43,156 nt of DNA. Origin: an uncultured Prevotellaceae bacterium. GTDB lineage: Bacteria; Bacteroidota; Bacteroidia; Bacteroidales; Muribaculaceae. Of the stretch, positions 16,721 to 24,764 are shown one piece after another. Each line of letters starts with the position of its first letter. Positions within the stretch are counted from its first letter, which is position 1. Where the stretch lies: positions 1 to 43,156 of the forward strand of contig CALGGO010000124.1 of NCBI GenBank assembly GCA_937916085.1, in the 5' to 3' direction. Below the pieces are notes generated by a model. It saw nothing but the letters and a program-made list of their open reading frames with translations, was not told where the DNA came from and ran no database searches. A program made the position numbers and the translations under genes.

Positions 16721-17233
16721 CTCCTCGTACCACGTGCTGTACATCAAGTAGTTGCGGGCTATCTTCACATTGATTTCCTTGGCTTGGGCAGGGTCAACCA
16801 TCTTCTTGAACTTGGCGGGCGAACCTGCCCACAGCTCGTGAGCGCCAACCTTAGTGCCACTAAGCACCACGCTGCCGGCGGCGACGATAGCGCCCTCCCC
16901 TATCTCGGCATGGTCGAGGATGGTGCTGCCCATGCCAATGAGTGCCATATCATTGATTTTGGCACCGTGGATGGTCACGTTGTGGCCAATGGACACATCG
17001 TTACCAATCTCGATGGTAGATTTTTGATATAGAGTGTGCAACACGCTGCCATCCTGCACATTAACTCGGTCGCCAAGGGTGATGGTGTTCACATCGCCAC
17101 GCAGCACAGCGCCAAACCAGATGCTGCACTCGTTGCCAATGGTCACATCGCCCACCACCACTGCATTGTCGGCAAGGAAAGTGCCCTCACCAATCTTGGG
17201 CTCAAAGCCCCTCACTTTTCGTATTATAGCCAT
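16718..17233 (-). CDS. gamma-carbonic-anhydrase-like left-handed beta-helix protein
   Basis: A 171-residue protein of the YrdA/PaaY/CaiE gamma-carbonic anhydrase family. It shows the hexapeptide pattern of a left-handed beta-helix (NAVVVGDVTIGNECSIWFGAV, VNVQDGSVLH, IGNDVSIGHNVTIHGA, IGMGSTILDHAEIGEGAIVAAGSVV). Histidines in VLH, GHNVTIHG match the positions of metal ligands in the family. The cytoplasmic role in most bacteria is uncertain; carbonic anhydrase activity is possible. The length is typical. Its stop TAA is the first unit of a TAAGTGT array. Confidence 0.9.
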   Translation of the reverse strand: MAIIRKVRGFEPKIGEGTFLADNAVVVGDVTIGNECSIWFGAVLRGDVNTITLGDRVNVQDGSVLHTLYQKSTIEIGNDVSIGHNVTIHGAKINDMALIGMGSTILDHAEIGEGAIVAAGSVVLSGTKVGAHELWAGSPAKFKKMVDPAQAKEINVKIARNYLMYSTWYEE

Positions 17234-17241
17234 TTTAATTT

Positions 17242-17299
17242 AATGCATAATTCATAATGCACAATGCACAATTATTATAATGCATAATGCACAATGGGT
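17242..17299 (+). repeat. 7-bp AATGCAY array on one side of the four-helix-bundle gene
   Basis: Units AATGCAT, AATTCAT, AATGCAC, AATGCAC, a degenerate stretch, then AATGCAT, AATGCAC. It lies between the start of the carbonic-anhydrase-like gene and the end of the four-helix-bundle gene. Orientation is opposite to the array at 17701-17765. Confidence 0.9.
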
Positions 17300-17303
17300 A
17301 TTA

Positions 17304-17666
17304 TTATTTATTATCAAAAATTGTTCTAACTATTGCTGTGAGAATTCTTATTAATTCCCTACAATCATTTAATGTTTCTTCTCCTCTATCAAAGGAAATA
17401 TATTCACTCTCTTGCATTAACTCGAGCCAATATTCTGTTTCACTTGCCTCCTTTAATGCTATATTCATTTTTGCGCCAAAATCGGCATTACTCTGACCAC
17501 GAATAGCCTCTTTCACATTAGCTCCAATGCTTGTCGCAGAACGCAAGAAATGCCTTGACAGCACATATTCTCGTTTTTCATCAATCAAATAACGATAGAG
17601 TTTTATTGATTTAAGAGCAAAAGCTTTACTCTTTACAACTATAATATTCTCTGTGTCAGATTTCAT
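17304..17666 (-). CDS. four-helix-bundle protein (S23/intervening-sequence protein family)
   Basis: A 120-residue helical protein of the family first seen in 23S rRNA intervening sequences (TIGR02436-like), related in fold to Avd of diversity-generating retroelements. Diagnostic stretches are RHFLRSATSIGANVKEAIRG and MNIALKEASETEYWLELM. Family members form pentameric barrels with basic surfaces and may bind nucleic acid; no catalytic role is known. The gene is visibly more AT-rich than its neighbours, with many AAA, ATT and TTA codons. It is bounded on both sides by AATGCAY arrays in inverted orientation, which suggests acquisition as a unit. Its stop is TAA at 17304-17306. Confidence 0.88.
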   Translation of the reverse strand: MKSDTENIIVVKSKAFALKSIKLYRYLIDEKREYVLSRHFLRSATSIGANVKEAIRGQSNADFGAKMNIALKEASETEYWLELMQESEYISFDRGEETLNDCRELIRILTAIVRTIFDNK

Positions 17667-17700
17667 TAATTGATTATTTTATTTCTTCATTAAAAACAAT

Positions 17701-17786
17701 TTGCATTATGCATTGTGCATTGCGGCATTGTGCATTGTGCATTGTGCATTGTGCATTATGCATTAGAAAAGTGCTTTGCACTTTTC
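17701..17786 (-). repeat. AATGCAY array plus 9-bp hairpin at the Xaa-Pro aminopeptidase stop
   Basis: On minus, the stop TAA (17765-17763) opens TAATGCA, then TAATGCA/CAATGCA units down to 17701. Just before it, covering the last codons, is a perfect hairpin GAAAAGTGC-AAA-GCACTTTTC (17786-17766). A similar triloop hairpin precedes the array at the end of rsmA (34549-34565). Confidence 0.9.
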
Positions 17787-19529
17787 AGCCAGCCAATTCA
17801 CCTCTTCCTCGTTGAGGTAAGGAGTGAGTCTCTCAAGCACCATTGCGTGGTAGTCGTTGATTTGCTGCACTTCCTCGGCGGTGAGCATGGTGGTGTCGAT
17901 GAGGCGGGTGTCGTAGGGGAACAGCGTCAACGTCTCAAACTCCAGGAAGTCGCCGAAGTTCTCGGTCTTGGGACCTTCTACCACAAGCATCACATTCTCG
18001 GTGCGGATGCCATACTCGCCTTCCTTGTAAACTCCTGGCTCGTTGCTGGTTACCATGCCTGGTTCCAAAGCGACGAGAGCCATAGCTCTATTGAAGCGAA
18101 TACCGTGAGACCCCTCATGAACTCCTAAAAAGTGCCCTATGCCATGACCTGTGCCGTGACCATAACTCATCGCCTCTTGCCACAACGGCATGCGAGCGAA
18201 AGCGTCGAGCTGCATACCATTGGTGCCCACGGGGAACTTGGCGCGGCTCAACGCAAGGTGTCCTTTGAGCACGAGGGTGAAGTCGTGCTTCTCCTGCTCA
18301 GTGGGGTTGCCCAAAGTCACGGTGCGGGTGATGTCGGTAGTGCCATCGAGGTACTGCGCGCCACTGTCAACGAGCAGCAGACCCTCGCCTTGAAGGGTGC
18401 TGGCACTCTCGGGAGTGGCAGTATAGTGAACGATAGCGCCATGCTCGCGGTAGCCGGCTATCATTTCGAAGCTGTCGCCACGATAGAGGTCGCTCTTGCC
18501 ACGCTCGAGTTTGCCCTGCTCCCACACGTCAAGCTCATTGATGGTGCCACTGGCTGCATTCTGCTCTATCCACATAAACAGGCGCACCAGTGCTGCCCCA
18601 TCGCGCTCCATAGCACGGCGGAAGCCCTCAATCTGCACCTCGTTCTTGATACCCTTGAGCGCCTCCACAGGCGAAGCGCCATACACTTTGTCACACTCAA
18701 GGATTTGCCCCAGCGTGTCGCTCACCTTGTTAGGGTCGAGCATGATGGTGAAATCCACATTGCGCTTGTCGAGGAATTTCTCTATCTCGTCATAGCCTTT
18801 GATGCGAACTTTGTAGTTGTCGAGATGGTTGCGCACCTCTTTGTTGATAATGTCGTCGGTGAAAAGCACACGGTCCTTGTCGCTCAAATAGAAGAATGCG
18901 ATTGCCACAGGAGTGAAATCCACATCGCTGCTGCGCAGGTTCAGGAGCCACGCTATCTCGTCGAGAGCGGTGATGAGAATGCTGTCGGCGCCACTCGCCT
19001 CCACCTTCTCCATAGTGCGGGTGAGCTTGCTCTCCACGTCCTCGCCGGCATATTCCTCGTCGTGGACAAACGCCTCGTTCTTTGGCATTTCGGGGCGGTC
19101 CTCCCATATCACATCGGCAGGATAGAAATCGGTGGCAAGCAAAAAACCGTTCTCGGCACACAACTGCTCCAAGCGGTTAGCCTCCATCAGCGTGAACAGG
19201 TGACCGTCGATGGCGAGGGTGTCGTCCTCACGTATCTCATTAGCAAGCCATTGCATGATGGATTCCAAGTCATCAGCCTTTTGCAGTTCAAATCCTGTGC
19301 CTTCTAGTTCTTTCTCGGCCTGAAGGAAATAGCGGGAGTCGGTCCACAAAGTAGCCTTCTCCAAAGTCACAGCAACTTTGCCTTCGCCCGTGTATCCACT
19401 CACCCATTCAATAAATTTCCAGTGGTCGCTCACATACTCACTCTGATGAGGGTCGGTGCCGGGAATGATAACGGCATCCACGCCCTTGGCGCGCATCAGC
19501 TCGCGCAATTTTTCTAGATTAGTATTCAT
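17763..19529 (-). CDS. pepP: Xaa-Pro aminopeptidase (M24B, aminopeptidase P)
   Basis: A 588-residue metallopeptidase removing N-terminal residues before proline. It has two creatinase-like N-terminal domains (about 1-300) and the pita-bread M24 domain. All five metal ligands are visible: D388 in LLLVDSG, D399 in GTTDITR, H462 in GTGHGIGH, E497 in SNEPGVY and E511 in RTENVML. HEGSHGIRFN follows the metal histidine. There is no signal peptide, so it is cytoplasmic. The length matches the long, eukaryotic-like form common in Bacteroidetes. The last codons and the stop belong to a hairpin and a TAATGCA array. Confidence 0.95.
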   Translation of the reverse strand: MNTNLEKLRELMRAKGVDAVIIPGTDPHQSEYVSDHWKFIEWVSGYTGEGKVAVTLEKATLWTDSRYFLQAEKELEGTGFELQKADDLESIMQWLANEIREDDTLAIDGHLFTLMEANRLEQLCAENGFLLATDFYPADVIWEDRPEMPKNEAFVHDEEYAGEDVESKLTRTMEKVEASGADSILITALDEIAWLLNLRSSDVDFTPVAIAFFYLSDKDRVLFTDDIINKEVRNHLDNYKVRIKGYDEIEKFLDKRNVDFTIMLDPNKVSDTLGQILECDKVYGASPVEALKGIKNEVQIEGFRRAMERDGAALVRLFMWIEQNAASGTINELDVWEQGKLERGKSDLYRGDSFEMIAGYREHGAIVHYTATPESASTLQGEGLLLVDSGAQYLDGTTDITRTVTLGNPTEQEKHDFTLVLKGHLALSRAKFPVGTNGMQLDAFARMPLWQEAMSYGHGTGHGIGHFLGVHEGSHGIRFNRAMALVALEPGMVTSNEPGVYKEGEYGIRTENVMLVVEGPKTENFGDFLEFETLTLFPYDTRLIDTTMLTAEEVQQINDYHAMVLERLTPYLNEEEVNWLAEKCKALF

Positions 19530-19567
19530 CGTATATAGAATTTTTGTGCATTTCGTGTTTTAAACTG

Positions 19568-19575
19568 CAAAAGTA
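19568..19575 (-). promoter_or_regulatory. probable -7 element of the Xaa-Pro aminopeptidase gene
   Basis: On minus TACTTTTG matches TAnnTTTG, 38 bases before the start codon. No clear -33 was seen. The rest of the 19530-19805 spacer shows nothing beyond this and the next promoter. Confidence 0.45.
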
Positions 19576-19778
19576 ATAAAAAGTTTTCAGAAATCGGTTG
19601 TTGAAGATTGACTTGGGTTAAGTTTTTTGAAGATTGTGGTATTTTTCTGCAACAAATCATTTGCTGTATGCGTCTATAAGGTTAAGAGCACATTGGAGCA
19701 AAACCGTCGCGTCCTTATCTTTAATCAACATTTTGAGTGATATTGATTTAAGGTAACGCGCATTGGTGATTTTCTCCA

Positions 19779-19786
19779 TACTTTTG
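19779..19786 (+). promoter_or_regulatory. probable -7 element of the Crp/Fnr gene
   Basis: TACTTTTG matches TAnnTTTG, 19 bases before ATG 19806. A TTGG lies upstream (19763). The promoter looks intact although the gene is interrupted. Confidence 0.5.
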
Positions 19787-19805
19787 CAGAGAAAAAGATT
19801 ATTAG

Positions 19806-20363
19806 ATGACATATTTAGATTATACCGACAGCGATTTCTATATCGCGATAAAACAGCTGCTTCTAGAGCGTGGAAAGAAGTTGGAACTCAGCAGGGATAA
19901 TTTCTTGTGCCATGCGGGAGACATATCGACTAAGTTAGGGATTCTCGTTAGCGGCACGCTGAAGTATTCAATTATAGCCACCAATAGCCGCGAGCGCATT
20001 ATCTCGTTTGCTTTTAACGGCGACCTGGTGGGCAACTACAGCTGCATGCGTAACCATGCGCCGAGTCTGCTCGACATTGTGGCGACTGAGAGTTCAATAA
20101 TCTATCAGCTTCCCATTGAGCATATTGATGCAGCAATAGGCCTCGAACATCGCTTGAAGCTCAGCGAGGCATTGTGCTATCAATTACTGAAAAGCACTAT
20201 TAATGACTACTGCCAGTCGCCCGAGGAGCGTTATCTGGCACTTAACTAGCGTTTCCCCGACATCCACAACCGCATGACCAACCGCACTATAGCAAGCTAT
20301 CTGGGCATCACTCCCGAGTCGCTGAGCCGACTGCGCAAGCGGCTGCTAACAAGACAACCATGA
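19806..20363 (+). pseudogene. Crp/Fnr-family regulator interrupted by a single in-frame amber codon
   Basis: The frame encodes a cyclic-nucleotide-binding-like domain (LCHAGDISTKLGILVSGTLKY, FAFNGDLVGNYSC) followed by SPEERYLALN, then TAG (20247-20249). The same frame continues without gap for 37 codons: RFPDIHNRMTNRTIASYLGI and TPESLSRLRKRLLTRQP, exactly the conserved HTH of Bacteroidetes Crp/Fnr regulators. Where relatives usually have Q or K before RFPDI, this gene has TAG, one C-to-T step from CAG. TAG is a normal stop here (GH53, rsmA, first L,D-transpeptidase), so general recoding is unlikely. Either a recent loss of the DNA-binding domain, a sequencing error, or low-level readthrough. 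The 147-residue product would lack DNA binding. Confidence 0.85.
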
Positions 20364-20446
20364 AAGACACTACAAAACTGCATCAAAAAACACCTGACGA
20401 TATAACTCGCGACGAGCGTCTCGGCACAGTGGCAGTTAATGATTAA
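20360..20446 (+). CDS. possible 28-residue ORF overlapping the Crp/Fnr end
   Basis: An ATG overlaps the Crp/Fnr TGA (ATGA), which is typical of translational coupling, and opens 28 codons (MKDTTKLHQKTPDDITRDER to AVND) ending in TAA. I recognise no family. It may be a remnant of a former downstream gene or chance. Confidence 0.25.
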   Translation: MKDTTKLHQKTPDDITRDERLGTVAVND

Positions 20447-20465
20447 ACTTCAAAACACAGCATTT

Positions 20466-20503
20466 AAAAAAGATTGCGCCCCACGATGTGAGAGCGCAAT
20501 CTT
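20466..20503 (-). terminator. intrinsic terminator of the M16 peptidase gene
   Basis: On minus, stem AAGATTGCGC/GCGCAATCTT (20503-20494/20479-20470) with a 14-nt loop, followed by a run of T (20471-20466). It begins 23 bases past the stop. Confidence 0.88.
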
Positions 20504-20525
20504 CCATTATTATGAGAACTAGTTA

Positions 20526-23447
20526 TTATTTGCTTTTGCCTTTACCTTTTTTGGCGGCTTTTTTAGTAGCGGCCTTCTTGGTAGCGGTCTTCTTGGCGGG
20601 TTGTGCCTTAGCGGGCTCTTGAGCAGCGCCTTCGGGGTTCATAGTCACCTCGATGCAGTTGTTGCTCTTTAAGAGTGTGTCTTTGACAAACTTGCTGATG
20701 TCGGCACCAGTAACCTTGTTTACAGTCTCCTTGTAACCATTCTGGAGGTCGATGTTGAACGATTTATACATGTTCAGCACGTTAATCCAGTGACCGTTGT
20801 TCTTAGCGTTGGTGTCATAGTCCTTGAGCATCTTCTCTTTGATCTTCTGGAGGACGTCGGCCTCGATTTGACCGTTGGCGACATCGCTGAGCGACTCACG
20901 CATAATATTGATGACGAGGTCCTTCTTCTCGGGCTTCATGTTCACATAGGTGAGAGCCTGAGTGAAAGGTTTATTACCCCTAATTGTCATTCCTGCGCTT
21001 GCATTGGGAGAGTAGGCTGCGCCCTCATCCTCACGAATCTTCTTGAGGAGTGATGTTTCGAGCACTTGACCCAGAATGTCGGCCTTGATGTCGTTCTCCA
21101 TAGTGTAAGGAGCGTCATAGCTGTGCCACATCACTAATGAGGTGGTTTGAGGTGTCTCCATAGCGCGCGAGAACTCATTCTTCACGTTACCCTTCACAAA
21201 CTCGGCACCATCCTTGAAATTCTCCTTCACGCCAGGCTGTGATGGGAGCGAAGCTATGTATTGCTCGATGAGAGGCTTGATAGTCTCCTCGTCGAAGCTA
21301 CCCACGAAGTAGAAAGTGAAGTCGGCAGCGTTAGCAGTGCGCTCCTTGGCGATTTCAATCACGCGGTCGTAGTTCACATCCTTGATGTTCTCAACATTGA
21401 AAGGCATCTCACGCCAGTCGTGGTTATAGAATGTGGTCGATACACTGTCGCTCAAAGCCGACTGAGGATTGCTGCTCTTGTTCTTGAGCTGAGTCTCAAT
21501 AAACGACATATAGGTAGAAGCAGCCTTCTCGTCCTTGGTAAGGGCGGTGAAATAGAGGTAGTTGAGCTGGAACAGAGTCTCAAGGTCTTTCTTGGTAGAG
21601 TTACCGTTGAGACGCTCATAGTTGTCCGAGAGATTCAGATCCACATTGGCGTTCTTGCCTGCGAGAGCCTTCTCAAGCTCGTTGTTGGTGAAGTTGCCTA
21701 ATCCGGCAGCTGCCACTACAACGTCAAACATCTTGCAGTTAGCCCAGTCCTTAGGACCATAGAGCGAGCGACCACCCTTCGACTCGGCATAATATTTAAT
21801 CTCATCATCCTTGAAGTCGGTGGGCTTGAGGATAACTGTCGCGCCATTGCTAAGGGTAAGCTCTTTGTAGCCAAGTGAGGTGTTCTCGGTCTCTTTCACA
21901 ATCTTGCCGGGGGTGGGCATCTCGGTGATGAGAGGCTCGTCCTTAACGTTGTCAACGTAAGCCTCCAGCTTAGCGGCCTGTGCTGCGTCGATAGCGCCCT
22001 TAATCTGGTTCTCGGTGAGGAGAGTCACACCTTCCTTCTCGGGGTTGAAGTTGAGCACAACCAGGTTCTTGTCGTCCTTTGGCATGAGTTCAGCAAAGGT
22101 CTGGTTGATAGCCTCTACAGGAATTTGACCGGCAACCATATTCATAATCTGGTACTTCCACTCAATAGAGGGATAAGGCTCCTTCTCAAGGAAGTTAGCG
22201 CAGTACTCACGGCCAAAGCGGTCGTTGTTGATTTGATTGCGGTTGTTGTACTGCTTCTCAAGGTTGCTCAGGTATTCATCCCTAACGCGAGCATACTCGG
22301 TAGCGGTAAAGCCGTGCTCGGCAGCACGCAGAGCCTCCTCGGTAACGAGCTGAATGGCTTCGGTGTCCTTGCCGTCTTTAGGCAAAATCTGCAGCTGGAA
22401 GGCATCTTTAGTCTTAGAGAAGATATAGTTGCCATAGCCGGCGCCAGCCTGAAGGTAGGGGCAATCAGGCTCGAGAGATTTCTCCTCAAGGCGCTTGTCA
22501 AGCATAGTGCAGCTCATATCGATGAGATAATCCATCATGAGATACATCATGTCGCCCTTCATATTCTCGGGATAAGGGTCACTCTTATAATTTAAGACTA
22601 TAATGTTGAACTGCTGTTCCTTGTCCTTGTCGATGATGAAGATGGGCTCATCGTTGTCGGGCACCTCCACGTCAACCACCTGTGCGGCGTCGGCAGCGGG
22701 AGCGGGGATAGGGCCGAACATCTCCTTAATCTTAGCCTCGGTGCGGTCCACGTCGATGTCGCCAACCACTACGATGGCCTGGTTGTCGGGACGATACCAC
22801 TTGTGGTAGTAGTCGCGAATCTCGTCATACTTGAAGTTGTCAACCACGCTCATCAAGCCGATGGGCATGCGCTTGCCATACTTCGAGCCAGGATACATCT
22901 TCTCGAGGTTGCGCTCATACATGCGCTGCATAGCGCTCGAACGCACGCGCCACTCCTCGTGAATAACACCGCGCTCCTTGTCAATCTCCTCGCCCTGCAG
23001 CAGCAGGCCGTTGCTCCAGTCCTTGAGGATGAGCAAGCAGGAGTCGATAGCGCTCACGCGTGTGCTGGGCACGTCGTTGATGTTATAAACTGTCTGGTCC
23101 ACGCTGGTGTAGGCGTTGAGGTCACGGCCAAACTCCACACCCAGTGTGCGAGTGTAGTCAATCACACCGTTGCCGGGATAGTGCTCGGTGCCGTTGAATG
23201 CCATGTGCTCAAGGAAGTGAGCGAGACCACGCTGACTCTCCTCCTCCTGGAGCGAACCCACGCGCTGAGCGATGTAGAAGTTCACACGGTGCTCAGGCCA
23301 GTTGTTCTGCTTGATGTAGTAAGTAAGTCCGTTAGGCAGCTTGCCAGTGCGCACCGATGGGTCGTTCTCGATGGGTGGCATGCCTTGTGCCATTGAGCCA
23401 AGAGCGATAAGCATCATGGCTGCAAAAAAGATTTTTCTCAGTTTCAT
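20526..23447 (-). CDS. secreted M16 family zinc metallopeptidase (two-domain, pitrilysin-like)
   Basis: A 973-residue exported peptidase. Start ATG at 23447 gives the signal peptide MKLRKIFFAAMMLIALGSMAQ; an earlier ATG at 23501 adds 18 residues before it and is less likely. The inverted zinc motif is HFLEH (77-81), with the third ligand in GVIHEEW (E164/E165). A second, inactive M16 half follows (from about 540; ELTLSNGATVILKPTDFKDDE, HSYDAPYTMENDIKADILGQ). It probably degrades peptides in the periplasm. Oddly, the last about 30 residues are a Lys/Ala/Pro tail (KKTATKKAATKKAAKKGKGK) resembling histone H1 or DNA-binding tails. A terminator follows and a -7 element lies upstream, so it is probably monocistronic. 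Confidence 0.93.
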   Translation of the reverse strand: MKLRKIFFAAMMLIALGSMAQGMPPIENDPSVRTGKLPNGLTYYIKQNNWPEHRVNFYIAQRVGSLQEEESQRGLAHFLEHMAFNGTEHYPGNGVIDYTRTLGVEFGRDLNAYTSVDQTVYNINDVPSTRVSAIDSCLLILKDWSNGLLLQGEEIDKERGVIHEEWRVRSSAMQRMYERNLEKMYPGSKYGKRMPIGLMSVVDNFKYDEIRDYYHKWYRPDNQAIVVVGDIDVDRTEAKIKEMFGPIPAPAADAAQVVDVEVPDNDEPIFIIDKDKEQQFNIIVLNYKSDPYPENMKGDMMYLMMDYLIDMSCTMLDKRLEEKSLEPDCPYLQAGAGYGNYIFSKTKDAFQLQILPKDGKDTEAIQLVTEEALRAAEHGFTATEYARVRDEYLSNLEKQYNNRNQINNDRFGREYCANFLEKEPYPSIEWKYQIMNMVAGQIPVEAINQTFAELMPKDDKNLVVLNFNPEKEGVTLLTENQIKGAIDAAQAAKLEAYVDNVKDEPLITEMPTPGKIVKETENTSLGYKELTLSNGATVILKPTDFKDDEIKYYAESKGGRSLYGPKDWANCKMFDVVVAAAGLGNFTNNELEKALAGKNANVDLNLSDNYERLNGNSTKKDLETLFQLNYLYFTALTKDEKAASTYMSFIETQLKNKSSNPQSALSDSVSTTFYNHDWREMPFNVENIKDVNYDRVIEIAKERTANAADFTFYFVGSFDEETIKPLIEQYIASLPSQPGVKENFKDGAEFVKGNVKNEFSRAMETPQTTSLVMWHSYDAPYTMENDIKADILGQVLETSLLKKIREDEGAAYSPNASAGMTIRGNKPFTQALTYVNMKPEKKDLVINIMRESLSDVANGQIEADVLQKIKEKMLKDYDTNAKNNGHWINVLNMYKSFNIDLQNGYKETVNKVTGADISKFVKDTLLKSNNCIEVTMNPEGAAQEPAKAQPAKKTATKKAATKKAAKKGKGKSK

Positions 23448-23515
23448 ACTTGAAAACATTAATTTTAAGGAATATATAAATAGAATTTTATTATCAATCA
23501 CATATTTTAAACCTA

Positions 23516-23523
23516 CAAAAATA
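23516..23523 (-). promoter_or_regulatory. probable -7 element of the M16 peptidase gene
   Basis: On minus TATTTTTG matches TAnnTTTG, 68 bases before the start codon. The -33 is not clear. Confidence 0.4.
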
Positions 23524-23567
23524 GTTATTAATTGAGAAAAAACGACTCTTTGTATTATTATTAATTG

Positions 23568-23894
23568 TTAATTTGTTGAAAATTCTTGATTTTGGTCATT
23601 GTTTTGCGCCTCTAGCCAGCACAGATTTCGCTCTTGACGCTGGAATCGTCGCTTCTCAGTCTTCCTGGGTGATTTGGTTAATTTGGTCGATGAGCTGGTT
23701 ATTGGTCTTCTGCATCTTGCGGAAGATGAGCCAAGCGACTCAAACTTGTCGAGTCCGTTCCACAAGTTGATGAGCGTTTCCTGAAACAGGTCCTCCACCT
23801 CGTCATGCTCTTGCGAGAACATATAGCACACCGAATAGATGGTGCTCTTGTGCTCCTGAAGCAGTTGCCTGAAATTGGATTCAGTTTTTTCCAT
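23568..23894 (-). pseudogene. decayed ECF sigma factor, region 2 only
   Basis: From ATG 23894 the frame reads MEKTESNFRQLLQEHKSTIY, then SVCYMFSQEHDEVEDLFQET and LINLWNGLDKFES, a good sigma-70 region 2 of an ECF factor. The expected continuation (WIYRIALNTCI-type core-binding segment, then region 4) is missing. The frame turns into low-complexity GSSSARCRRPITSSSTK and stops after 118 residues counted from an earlier start. A second frame across the break reads VAWLIFRKMQKTNNQLIDQI and NQITQED before a stop. This suggests a deletion joining the sigma gene to the end of another gene. No complete sigma factor or anti-sigma partner is nearby. Function is unlikely, though a truncated region 2 protein could still be made. 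Confidence 0.7.
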
Positions 23895-24002
23895 TTTCTT
23901 GTTGGTTACATCTATAAGACGCAATAATTGTAGAAAAACTACAATAAAAAACTATTTTTTCTTTATTTTTTTAGAAAAACGTAGTCTTCACCGCCTTTAT
24001 TT

Positions 24003-24032
24003 TTTGTGTTAAACGAAAATTCTGTATCTTTG
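24003..24032 (+). promoter_or_regulatory. probable promoter of the first L,D-transpeptidase
   Basis: TTTG (24003-24006), 18-base spacer, TATCTTTG (24025-24032): a good Bacteroidetes promoter. Start expected near 24039, 28 bases before ATG 24067. Further upstream (23937-23955) is a 7-bp hairpin ATTGTAG-AAAAA-CTACAAT of unknown role. Confidence 0.7.
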
Positions 24033-24066
24033 TAAGCTAGAAAAAAATCAAATAACACAATAATAT

Positions 24067-24693
24067 ATGAAGAAATTTATCACTTTATTGCTGCTTGGCA
24101 GCTTGGTACTGGGCGCTAAAGCGCAGATTGTTGACGCCGAACATGCCACCAAGCCCACCGACAAAACGGTGTTTTACCAAACACCACAAATCGAGCAAAA
24201 GAACACGTTTATCGTGGTGTCTAAAACAGAGTTAAGGCTCTATGTCTATGGCACAGTGGGCAAAGACACCGTGCTCATGGCGAAGTTCCCCGCGTGCTTG
24301 AGCCGCAACAAGGGACAGAAGCAGCGCAAGGGCGACAACAAGACCCCGGAGTGCAAGCAGAGCAAGCCGTTCCACATACAGGCGATTCGCAACTCCTCGG
24401 CTTGGACCCACAACTTCCATGACGGTCGAGGCAACATCAAGGCCTATGGAGCATGGTTCCTGAGCCTTTACACGCCAGGTCACACAGGAATAGGCATCCA
24501 TGGCAGCACCAACAATGAGAGCTCGGTGCCCGGTCGCCACAGCGAGGGCTGCATACGCCTGCGCGACAACGACATCATCACCCTCAAGGAGAAATATGCC
24601 TACATCAAAATGCCGGTAATCATCAAGAACGAGACCGAGGGACCCTGGCCCTGGGAGCTCAAAGCCCACTCTAAGGCAGTGCCAGTGAAGTAG
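24067..24693 (+). CDS. L,D-transpeptidase (YkuD), secreted form
   Basis: A 208-residue YkuD-domain protein with signal peptide MKKFITLLLLGSLVLGAKA. The active-site signature is GIGIHGSTNN followed by SEGCIRLRDNDI (H145, catalytic C162). These enzymes form 3-3 peptidoglycan cross-links or anchor proteins to the wall, or act as carboxypeptidases, in the periplasm. It is one of a tandem pair; the neighbour shares the core (TPGHxGIGIHGSTNN, SVPGR, SEGCIRL) at high identity, so they arose by duplication. The stop TAG overlaps a triloop hairpin that starts a repeat spacer. Confidence 0.93.
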   Translation: MKKFITLLLLGSLVLGAKAQIVDAEHATKPTDKTVFYQTPQIEQKNTFIVVSKTELRLYVYGTVGKDTVLMAKFPACLSRNKGQKQRKGDNKTPECKQSKPFHIQAIRNSSAWTHNFHDGRGNIKAYGAWFLSLYTPGHTGIGIHGSTNNESSVPGRHSEGCIRLRDNDIITLKEKYAYIKMPVIIKNETEGPWPWELKAHSKAVPVK

Positions 24694-24752
24694 CGCTTCG
24701 CGCTGATTAAAGATTAAGGATTAGTTGGTGCTTCGCACCGATTAAGGATTAG
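24692..24752. repeat. triloop hairpins with GATTAAGGATTAG units between the paralogues
   Basis: Hairpin AGCGC-TTC-GCGCT (24692-24704) then units GATTAAA, GATTAAG, GATTAG; then hairpin GGTGC-TTC-GCACC (24727-24739) then GATTAAG, GATTAG. The hairpin-plus-7-mer pattern occurs twice in tandem and resembles the susE-susF and rsmA spacers. Confidence 0.85.
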
Positions 24753-24764
24753 AGATTTTTAAAC

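Noticed and set aside
18132..19307. 391-codon plus-strand ORF
   Set aside because: Antisense to the Xaa-Pro aminopeptidase, which has all metal ligands; the antisense product has no recognisable motif.
20247..20249. Genome-wide recoding of TAG as an amino acid
   Set aside because: GH53, rsmA and the first L,D-transpeptidase end at TAG at positions that fit their families.
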